In this document: piece by piece, positions 47,490 to 55,082 of the stretch | Position numbering within the stretch: the first letter of the stretch is position 1 | Layout of the letters: the number at the start of each line of letters is the position of its first letter | From: Rhizobiaceae bacterium | GTDB taxonomy: Bacteria > Pseudomonadota > Alphaproteobacteria > Rhizobiales > Rhizobiaceae | DNA: 64,000 bases | Assembly (NCBI GenBank): GCA_017644105.1 | Contig: JAEPMD010000010.1 | Span: forward strand, 1-64,000 | Direction of reading: 5' to 3' | Translations under genes and position numbers: made by a program | The notes under the pieces: generated by a model | Told to the model about the DNA's origin: nothing | The model's input: the letters and a program-made list of their open reading frames with translations, nothing else | The model's database searches: none

Positions 47490-47825
47490 ATGAGCAATCT
47501 CCCATCCGCCGATGAATGCCGCATCGAACCGCTTGTATCCGCCATTTCAGGGCGATGGAAATTACTGGTCATTTATCGGCTGGCGCAGCGAACATTTCGA
47601 TTTAATGAGCTACAGCGCTCTTTAGGCAATATTACACACAGAACACTCACACGTCAGTTGAGCGAGCTGCAAGATGCAGGCTTTGTGGCGCGAAAAGATT
47701 TCAAATCCATCCCACCACATGTTGAATATAGTTTAACCCCATTAGGCCAGAGTTTAATCCCCCTGCTGGAAGCCATGCATGAATGGGCGACAGATAATGC
47801 CGACAAACTACCCGGGGCGGAGTGA
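47490..47825 (+). CDS. HxlR family transcriptional regulator
   Basis: 111-residue HxlR regulator with CRIEPLVSAISGRWKLLVIYRL at the start and RFNELQRSLGNITHRTLTRQL as the helix-turn-helix. The cysteine at about residue 10 is in the position of the redox-active Cys in other HxlR proteins. AGGATACTGTT precedes the ATG. It is divergent from the globin gene across 109 bases and probably regulates the globin pair. Confidence 0.93.
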   Translation: MSNLPSADECRIEPLVSAISGRWKLLVIYRLAQRTFRFNELQRSLGNITHRTLTRQLSELQDAGFVARKDFKSIPPHVEYSLTPLGQSLIPLLEAMHEWATDNADKLPGAE

Positions 47826-47856
47826 GGAAGTTTTAGAGAGGATTGGCTTCAATTTG

Positions 47857-49452
47857 TTAAAATAACACTTTTGCTTCTTCCTCTTTTAGCCACAACATTC
47901 GGCGCAAATCAGCATCGTAAAGTATGGCATCATTCAATTTTTCGACACCTAATTTTTCGATCAGGTTTTGTTTTTGTGAAAGCAGCGAGATGCCGAGACC
48001 CGCTGCATCATCGGTGATATCATAACCTAAAATATCTAAAATTGTGGGAAAGACATCCATCATGGAAGCAGGTCGCTCTATTCGTTTAGGTTCTATACCT
48101 GGACCAAAAGCTATGAATAGATTTCGACGTTCCATTTGATTGAGTCGGGAGGCAAGTTCTGATCCCATCAGCAAATGATCACTCTGAATTATGACGACGG
48201 TATTTTCCAACAGGCCATCAGCTTCGAGTCGATCCAGCATATTTTTGGCCATTACATTTGCGCATTCCAACCCAACGGCTATTGGTTTTTTCGACTTGAT
48301 CTCGACTGATCCATCGAGACAAGATGGTAACGCAAATCCAGCAGGCCCATGACCACCTGTTGAACTTAGAGTCATCAAGAATGGTTGGTTATTGCCAGAC
48401 AGCTGGCGAAACACCTTTTCACTGTAGTCAAAAACAGCGCTATCACCTAAAAAATTATGAACCTTGTGTGAGCTATAACCATCATATATTTCATCAAAAC
48501 CTGTAACTTTCGAGAATCCGTGATCAAAATAAAATCTTGCTTTACCCGCGAAGTTTCGATCAGCCCCCGTAATATGTTCTGCATGGTACCCATTTTTCTT
48601 CAAAATTTCACCGAGGCATATAGTATTTGGAAGAAAACGGTCACCGGTTGAACTAAGATTTCGACTAGAAACTAGCCAAGGCTGGATCAATGGTACACCG
48701 CAATTCGACGCGACCATGCCAGCGATAGTCCATTCGGTATTTTTCGTCTGGTGAATGTTTATCGCGCTCATGCCCCGCCCTTCAAGTTCCATAATCGGCC
48801 GCATTACAGGGCCAAAAAAATGTTCATTTGCGAGAGTGCGCTCAGCGCTTTCTAGATAGATATGCAAAACATTAGGCTTTTCTGGCTTGTTTAGTTTGAG
48901 TGTTGTTAAAGGCTTATAATGTGACGGTAAAATTTGCTTGCCAGAGGCGCCAAACCCTAATCCTTTTACCGTTTCAACCGACAGTGGATTAAACAAAACC
49001 AAAGGAACCAATGCAATTATGTCGAAGCGAGAGAAAAACTTGCTTTGAGCAACTCCGACAGACATTGCCAACCCGATGATTACAATTCCAGAAAAAATGA
49101 GACCGCTCAGTTCTAAATAAAGATCTGGAATCCCGAATGAAGCAAATCCGTAGATTGCATGATAGATGATTGCCTGAATGTTAAAATCATCGAACATGGC
49201 TTGCATAGTTGCCCAGAATCCAAGCATTAATAGAGGGATGGTCAAAAAACTAAACTGCCGTTCTGTTTTTACCTCACCTGTCAATGCTACACGTACGATC
49301 AGTGCAGTCAAAAACACCAAAAAAGACGCGGCAAAAGCGAATTTTGGAACGTTGGGTAGCAGTAGGAAATAACCCAACCCCACGACTGTCGCGAGCGTTA
49401 TCGCAAGAACAAGGAAAATTGTGAAGTTGGGAATCGCGAAATACTTGAACAT
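47857..49452 (-). CDS. OpgB-like phosphoglycerol transferase (LTA synthase family)
   Basis: 531-residue inner-membrane alkaline-phosphatase-fold enzyme. Five N-terminal helices (about 5-150) are followed by a periplasmic sulfatase-type domain (about 190-500): VLHIYLESAERTL with the nucleophile Thr, WTIAGMVASNCGVPL, and IIQSDHLLMG with metal ligands. These motifs match OpgB/MdoB, which transfers phosphoglycerol to periplasmic glucans; rhizobial CgmB does the same to cyclic glucans. The ATG at 49452 is chosen; a TTG at 49485 would add 11 residues. No glucan synthase gene is nearby. Confidence 0.82.
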   Translation of the reverse strand: MFKYFAIPNFTIFLVLAITLATVVGLGYFLLLPNVPKFAFAASFLVFLTALIVRVALTGEVKTERQFSFLTIPLLMLGFWATMQAMFDDFNIQAIIYHAIYGFASFGIPDLYLELSGLIFSGIVIIGLAMSVGVAQSKFFSRFDIIALVPLVLFNPLSVETVKGLGFGASGKQILPSHYKPLTTLKLNKPEKPNVLHIYLESAERTLANEHFFGPVMRPIMELEGRGMSAINIHQTKNTEWTIAGMVASNCGVPLIQPWLVSSRNLSSTGDRFLPNTICLGEILKKNGYHAEHITGADRNFAGKARFYFDHGFSKVTGFDEIYDGYSSHKVHNFLGDSAVFDYSEKVFRQLSGNNQPFLMTLSSTGGHGPAGFALPSCLDGSVEIKSKKPIAVGLECANVMAKNMLDRLEADGLLENTVVIIQSDHLLMGSELASRLNQMERRNLFIAFGPGIEPKRIERPASMMDVFPTILDILGYDITDDAAGLGISLLSQKQNLIEKLGVEKLNDAILYDADLRRMLWLKEEEAKVLF

Positions 49453-49803
49453 GTGGCAATACTTTCTAGTTTTTGTATATGCCAAACCAATAACTATTAG
49501 TTGTTAAAGCGGTACTTAATACAACTCATATCCAAGCTGAAAATCTAGAATATTGGTATGTATAATAAACGCCGAATTAACCGCCTAACGAAGACGGTTA
49601 ACGGTCGCCTTATCAGACAAGAGCATTGGTAACATAAGCTCGGTGTGACAGACATTTGTCTGAATTAGTTTTATGTGCGGCGATGTAAGTTTTAGGCGCA
49701 GCTAAATATGTGTTTTATTTTATTCAATTTCTAAGAATTATCTTAAAAGCATGCTTCGATATCGGTGATAATATCCAATTTCTGTCAAAGTCAGAGGTTT
49801 ATA
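49453..49803. other. Intergenic region with two palindromes before the PilZ-like gene
   Basis: No gene is supported. TTAACCG (49577-49583) / CGGTTAA (49595-49601) is a seven-base inverted repeat with an 11-base loop, and CAGACATTTGTCTG (49649-49662) is a perfect 6-2-6 palindrome; both look like regulator sites. The gap holds the promoter of the divergent OpgB-like gene and of the gene at 49804. Confidence 0.5.
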
Positions 49804-50298
49804 ATGGGAAATGATCTTACAAGCCGAAGCGCGAACCCACGTGTTCCGACACAATTTCCTGTCACAGTCTTAACGCCGAGACGCCAGTCGCGTGGCCAGG
49901 TTATGACCATGTCGGATACCAGCTTAAAGATTAATTTAAAAGTTGATCTCGTTTTGAACAAAGGCGACGAAATCGCGCTGTCATTCTCTGGGGGACGGCT
50001 TCAAGGGTTCATGCACAGAGATGAATTTTACGGACAAATCATTCGCAGAGACGGCAGAGAGTTACAGGTCTATTTTGGACAAAATGATGATATGACAAGG
50101 CGATATTTAGCAGCGTTAAAAGATTACAAACTCAAAGCATCCGCTGCTATGTACCGCCCTAAAAAAATCGTATCCGGCAACACCCAATCTTTTGACGGCA
50201 ATGAAATTGATAAGCTCATCGCCAAACTCACATCTGTTGAATATCGACATAAAAACGAAGCCAAACCTTATATCCCGAGCCAGGTTACGTTTACATAA
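49804..50298 (+). CDS. Small basic protein, possibly a divergent PilZ domain
   Basis: 164 residues. TPRRQSRGQVMTMSDTSLKI, followed by LVLNKGDEIALSF and GQIIRRDGRELQVYFG, has the strand order and the Arg-rich start of a PilZ c-di-GMP-binding domain, but the usual DxSxxG motif reads MSDTSLKI and is degenerate. The C-terminal 70 residues are basic and unassigned. AGAGG six bases before the ATG fixes the start. The gene is alone. PilZ-like is a tentative reading; otherwise unknown. Confidence 0.6.
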   Translation: MGNDLTSRSANPRVPTQFPVTVLTPRRQSRGQVMTMSDTSLKINLKVDLVLNKGDEIALSFSGGRLQGFMHRDEFYGQIIRRDGRELQVYFGQNDDMTRRYLAALKDYKLKASAAMYRPKKIVSGNTQSFDGNEIDKLIAKLTSVEYRHKNEAKPYIPSQVTFT

Positions 50299-50406
50299 TT
50301 GAAGCGGGGATGTTGTTCTCGCTCCCCCACCCGTTTTACACAGCCGATTCCCTGCCCGTTTGGTAATTTGCTTTATAAATTGATCGACGCGGATTATATT
50401 TGATCT

Positions 50407-51342
50407 ATGACCGATCAAACATCACAAAACCTGCAGGATATAACCCCGCAAATGGCTGCAGCCATGCTGCAATTTTATGCCGAAGCGGGAGTGGTGGATT
50501 TGCTCGAAGATGATCCTGTTGATCGCTATGCTGATACCATCAAACAGCTTGAAGAACGCAAAGCGAAAAAAGCTGCACAGATGGATCAGATGTTATCTGC
50601 CAATAAGGCGCGTGCGAATAATATTCGCCCGCAAGGAAATGGTGGGCAGGGCAATGGCGGGTCTGCACTAGGCCAACGCGCGAACCAGCCGCGACCAGCA
50701 CCGACACAATCTGCCACAACACTTGCTGTGCCCGATCAGGCAGCGATGGATGAAGCACGTAGTTTGGCAAAATCCGCCGATTCCATTGACGAGCTAAGAA
50801 CCATTATCTCCTCGTTTAAGGGCTGCAATCTGTGCCATAGCGCGAAAAATACGGTCTTTGCCGATGGCAATCCGGAAGCACCGATTATGTTGGTGGGCGA
50901 AGCACCTGGGCGCGATGAAGACATGCATGGCATTCCCTTTGTCGGACCATCTGGTCAATTGCTCGATAAAATGCTGGCAGCGATTTCACTTGATCGTACA
51001 TCCACTTATATCGCTAATATTATTCCTTGGCGCCCGCCCGGCAATCGCACGCCTGTGGCCCATGAGATCGAACTGTGCCGTCCCTTCATTGAACGCCATA
51101 TTGAATTAGTAGAGCCCAAGCTTTTGGTCTTTATGGGCAATGTCTCAACCTCCACACTGCTCAATACCAATAAGGGTATATTATCGATCCGCGGCAAATG
51201 GGATGAATATAGAATTGGTGAGACAAGCGTGCCAGCAATGCCAACGCTTCACCCAGCTTATTTGCTGAAAAACCCAGCAGCCAAGCGCAATGCATGGCAT
51301 GATCTTTTGGCTATTCAGGCAAAGCTATCTGAGTTAACTTAA
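50407..51342 (+). CDS. Family-4-type uracil-DNA glycosylase
   Basis: 311-residue base-excision repair enzyme with a roughly 130-residue, low-complexity N-terminal extension and the UDG domain at about 140-308: LVGEAPGRDEDMHGIPFVGPSG (motif A), RPPGNRTPVAHE, LLVFMGNVSTS and the final LHPAYLLKN (motif B). Of the four Fe-S cysteines of family 4, CNLC and ELC are present, but the one in KCRPPGNR is Trp (IIPWRPPGNR). It overlaps the stop of the convergent DenD-like gene by nine bases. Confidence 0.88.
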   Translation: MTDQTSQNLQDITPQMAAAMLQFYAEAGVVDLLEDDPVDRYADTIKQLEERKAKKAAQMDQMLSANKARANNIRPQGNGGQGNGGSALGQRANQPRPAPTQSATTLAVPDQAAMDEARSLAKSADSIDELRTIISSFKGCNLCHSAKNTVFADGNPEAPIMLVGEAPGRDEDMHGIPFVGPSGQLLDKMLAAISLDRTSTYIANIIPWRPPGNRTPVAHEIELCRPFIERHIELVEPKLLVFMGNVSTSTLLNTNKGILSIRGKWDEYRIGETSVPAMPTLHPAYLLKNPAAKRNAWHDLLAIQAKLSELT

Positions 51343-52296
51343 CTCATCTTCAATATGGGCTTTGATGAAATCTTCAAAGCTCTTATCCTGATAAAAGCCA
51401 AGTTCCAGCGCACGTTCAGGGTTTAAATCCGAAACCCAGGTTAGCACGATCTTCTCAATCGTTTCATCGCGTTTAAACTCAACAAGATCCGCCACCTCAT
51501 CGCCTGCCACATTGCGCAAGGCGACCAGCATATTATTCACCGTTGCAGAAATACCCGGCAACATAAGGTTTCGATCATCGCCCAAGTCTTTCGCATCAAT
51601 TTCAGCCGCATGGATAATGTTTTTGATGATGGTACGCGGGGAAGAAAAGTAATGACGATAGTCTTCTGTCACTGGGCAAATGGCTTTTTCACCCACTAAA
51701 GGCTCACGAATGATCGATGATAAGAATGAGGACGCGGCCGCATTGGGTTTGCCCGGGCGCACAGTGATGGTGGGCAATCGCACCCCTCGCCCATCGACCA
51801 AGCCTTTGCGGGAATAATCATTGAGCAGCAATTCACAGATGACTTTTTGCGTGCCGTAAGAACTTTGCGGTGAACGGATGGAATAATCTTCAATCGGTTG
51901 CGGGGTTTCAGCGCTATAAACCGCTATAGATGATGAAAACACCAAAATCGGCGGTGTTGGCAATTGGCAGATGCGCTTTAACATATGCAGCATGCCATCA
52001 AGATTAACCTGATAGCCCAATTGCATATCCGCTTCTGCTTGGCCTGAGACGATTGAGGCTAAATGAAAAATCACATCCGTATCATCAGAAATGGCGGCAG
52101 AAACGCTTTTTTCATCCGTCATTTCAAGCTGAGTGAACTGGATGGGAAAATCCGCTTGGATCTGATTTTGCGGTTCCACCATGTCGCAAAGCGTGATCTT
52201 TCCGATGGCTTTGTCGCGCAAAAACCCATGTTCTGCGAGCTTGATTGCCAATTTTTGCCCGATAAAACCGGCCCCACCCAAAATCACAATATTCAT
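51334..52296 (-). CDS. denD: D-erythronate dehydrogenase-like NAD(P)-dependent epimerase/dehydratase family protein
   Basis: 320-residue Rossmann-fold oxidoreductase of the extended short-chain family. ILGGAGFIGQKLA binds the cofactor, SSSIAVYS and YGTQK hold the Ser-Tyr-Lys set, and the DGRGVRLPTITVRPGKPN and SSFLSSIIREPLVGEKAICPV segments match DenD (erythronate/threonate 2-dehydrogenases) as I recall. Those enzymes start a pathway with a kinase and an aldolase; neither is next door, so the substrate is uncertain. GAGGTGG precedes the ATG. Confidence 0.75.
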   Translation of the reverse strand: MNIVILGGAGFIGQKLAIKLAEHGFLRDKAIGKITLCDMVEPQNQIQADFPIQFTQLEMTDEKSVSAAISDDTDVIFHLASIVSGQAEADMQLGYQVNLDGMLHMLKRICQLPTPPILVFSSSIAVYSAETPQPIEDYSIRSPQSSYGTQKVICELLLNDYSRKGLVDGRGVRLPTITVRPGKPNAAASSFLSSIIREPLVGEKAICPVTEDYRHYFSSPRTIIKNIIHAAEIDAKDLGDDRNLMLPGISATVNNMLVALRNVAGDEVADLVEFKRDETIEKIVLTWVSDLNPERALELGFYQDKSFEDFIKAHIEDELS

Positions 52297-52531
52297 TTTT
52301 CCACCTCAACTTTTTTCCCATTATAATCAAATAGATAATTGCGAGAAGCGAAAATTGACTTTCAGCCACAACGATTTTGATTGCGCGCAGCTTTATCATA
52401 TGTCATTGGCGAAGTGCGATCTAATTTCGTGAAACAAGACCTCAGACCGTAAAAACGGCAGAAGGCAGCACCCAAACATTTTGATAAATTGCCTTGATTT
52501 CGGCGCCCGCATTGTAAGAAGGAATCCCACT

Positions 52532-53818
52532 ATGAGAGCTCTGCTTATTCCAGTATTTGCACTTTTATTGTCGACCTTGTTCATGCAAGTGGGTGGCGGC
52601 ATGGCCAGTTATCTCGTGCCATTGCGCGCAGCGGAAGAAGGTTGGCGCACAATCAATATCTCATTGATTGCAGCCGGATTTGCATTCGCATTTACGCTAG
52701 GCTGCATTGTGGTGCCGCGCCTTGTGTTCAAGGTCGGGCATGTGCGGGTCTTTTGTGCTCTGACCGCCTTGATGGCAATTTCGCTGCTGCTCCACGCGAT
52801 TATTGTTGATCCTGTTGCATGGGTTTTCTTCCGCGCATTGGCTGGTTTTGGTCTATCTGGCTGTTACATGGTGATCGAAAGCTGGCTCAATGAAAAAGCG
52901 CCCAACGAAAGCCGTGGTTCGCTGTTTTCTATCTATATGATTGTGACCATGGCCGGCATGACTATGGGGCAGTTTATCGTTCCGCAAGGTGATATTACCC
53001 AGACAACGCTGTTCATTGTGTGTGCCGTGACATTCTTGTTTGCACTCCTGCCAACGACTTTATCAAATGCCTCTTCACCGCAACCACTTAATGAAGTTGA
53101 GTTTGATCTCAAAGGCTTGTTTGAGCGTTCGCAGGTGTCTGTGGTCGTTTCCGCAATTTGCGGATTTATCACCGGATCCTGGATGAGTTTGGCACCCGTT
53201 TATTCCACCATGCAGGAATTAACCGCCACAGAGGGTGCGATCACACTCGCCATGGCCGTTATCGGTGGTGCTGTGTTCCAATATCCACTGGGCTGGCTGT
53301 CTGATAAAATGGATCGACGCTATGTCATGGTGCTCATCGCCATCATCGGCTCCGTGGCGTGTCTTTTGGCCATGTTCTTGGGCGTGGATAACCGGATCAT
53401 CTTCTATGGTGTGGTGGTTCTCATCGGCGCATCAATCTTCCCACTTTATTCCGTCACAATCGCCCATGCGAATGACTATTCAGCTGCGGATGAGTTTGTT
53501 GAAACATCATCGGGGCTTCTCATCGTTTATGGTGTGGGGTCGATTATCGGTCCGCTCTTGGGTGCGGTGGCTATGGAAAGCTTTGGTCCTTATGGATTAT
53601 TTGCCATGATTGCCATTTGTTTCGTCGCGGTCGGTGTTTTTGCTGCTTACAGATCTCTGCAACGCGAGCAAGCGCCGGAAGAAGAACGTACAGACTTCTT
53701 GGCAACGCCGATGGCGCGTGCAGCTTCTCCACAATTGTTCGAGCTTGATCCCCGTTCTGACCCTGAATGGGGCTTATCGGATGACGAAGACGAGACCAGC
53801 GCGCAGCCTAGTGCCTAG
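52532..53818 (+). CDS. MFS transporter, YcaD-like
   Basis: 428-residue transporter with twelve predicted helices and a short charged C-terminal tail (about 395-428, rich in Asp/Glu). The N-terminal pattern (GGMASYLVPLRAAEEGW, then WVFFRALAGFGLSGCYMVIESWL) resembles E. coli YcaD, whose substrate is unknown. AAGGAA seven bases before the ATG at 52532 fixes the start over a longer frame. It converges on the EamA transporter gene with 19 bases between. Confidence 0.88.
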   Translation: MRALLIPVFALLLSTLFMQVGGGMASYLVPLRAAEEGWRTINISLIAAGFAFAFTLGCIVVPRLVFKVGHVRVFCALTALMAISLLLHAIIVDPVAWVFFRALAGFGLSGCYMVIESWLNEKAPNESRGSLFSIYMIVTMAGMTMGQFIVPQGDITQTTLFIVCAVTFLFALLPTTLSNASSPQPLNEVEFDLKGLFERSQVSVVVSAICGFITGSWMSLAPVYSTMQELTATEGAITLAMAVIGGAVFQYPLGWLSDKMDRRYVMVLIAIIGSVACLLAMFLGVDNRIIFYGVVVLIGASIFPLYSVTIAHANDYSAADEFVETSSGLLIVYGVGSIIGPLLGAVAMESFGPYGLFAMIAICFVAVGVFAAYRSLQREQAPEEERTDFLATPMARAASPQLFELDPRSDPEWGLSDDEDETSAQPSA

Positions 53819-53837
53819 TAAGTGTTAAGATTGGCTT

Positions 53838-54815
53838 TTAAGATTGACTGGCGGTAATGCGGCGCTGTTCTTTGCGCTGTAGTCCCAATTGATGTTCGCG
53901 ATAAATAATAAAGATACCGGCGGCCGCGACAATCGCGGTCCCGAGCAGCATCTGTCCTCCGGGAATATCGCCAAATAATATGAACCCAAGCACAATACCA
54001 AAAACGATCGATGTATAATCAAATGGCGCAATGGTCGACACACTTGCATGGCGATAGCATTCTGTCATCAAAATTTGGCCAACGCCGCCAAGCACGCCAG
54101 CGCCTATTAAAATCGTCGCATTATAAAGATCAAGCGGCGCCCAGCCAAAAAACGCCGTTAGCGCAGCGAAGAAGGACGCCATGGACGAGAAATATAGCAC
54201 TACTGTCGGTGATTTTTCGGTTTTCACCAAAGCGCGCACAAAGATTGTCGCCATGGCGGCAAACATTGTCGAGAGCACAATCGCGACAACACCATAAAGT
54301 TCATCCTGGCTTGTCGCACCATCTAACAGTGTGATGCGTGGCCATGAGATGATCAGCACACCGCTCAACCCAACGGCAACCGCCGCCCAACGATAAAAGC
54401 GAACTTTCTCGTGCAACAGAATTGCGGCAAAGACAACGGCAAATAATGGTGTTGCGTGACGCAAGGCAATCACATCTGGCAAAGGCAGCTTTGTTAGACC
54501 ATAAAAGCCAAGCCCCATACCGCAACATCCAACAATTGAGCGCCCCAAATGCCCCAATGGACGTTTGGTATGAAAGGCTTCCTTGAGCTGATGCCGATAG
54601 GCGAGATAGGCAAAAACAGGCACCATGGCAAAGAACGCCCTGAAGAAAATGATCTGACCAACGGGCACGCCGTCACCGACCAATTTGATCATGGCTGACA
54701 TTGAGACCAGAAACAAAACCGATGTCACCTTTAGACCAATGCCGACAAGTGCTGCCTGGCGGCCATCACTATCGATATCGCTTTTAGGTTGATCGCTTAT
54801 TTCTTTGGATGACAC
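53838..54815 (-). CDS. EamA/DMT family transporter
   Basis: 325-residue inner-membrane protein with ten helices in two EamA repeats (about 22-160 and 175-310). Typical motifs: FFRAFFAMVPVFAYLAYR after helix 2 and LGFILFGDIPGGQMLLGTAIV near the end. Members export amino acids, nucleosides or metabolites; the substrate is not predictable. A cytoplasmic N-terminus of about 20 residues is rich in Ser and Asp. It is transcribed alone, divergently from pepN. Confidence 0.9.
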   Translation of the reverse strand: MSSKEISDQPKSDIDSDGRQAALVGIGLKVTSVLFLVSMSAMIKLVGDGVPVGQIIFFRAFFAMVPVFAYLAYRHQLKEAFHTKRPLGHLGRSIVGCCGMGLGFYGLTKLPLPDVIALRHATPLFAVVFAAILLHEKVRFYRWAAVAVGLSGVLIISWPRITLLDGATSQDELYGVVAIVLSTMFAAMATIFVRALVKTEKSPTVVLYFSSMASFFAALTAFFGWAPLDLYNATILIGAGVLGGVGQILMTECYRHASVSTIAPFDYTSIVFGIVLGFILFGDIPGGQMLLGTAIVAAAGIFIIYREHQLGLQRKEQRRITASQS

Positions 54816-55082
54816 GACTCACATCTCACTTTCAGAGCACCTTCATACATCAAAAATGAACTAAGGTCTCATTCATAAGACTGATCGATTGAACGATAAA
54901 TGTGATCAGTTCCTTACCAAACCGCCCAAAAGGCTTGATATTTGAATAAAATCAAGCCTCAATACAGCCCGAAACCCTAGGTTTTGGACGAAATGATAAC
55001 GGTTCATTAGCTCTCTCGTGCCAGAAAGGTTCGGAGATTTAAAAAGAATCGATTAAAAAAGACACCGAATTGGGACATTGGC

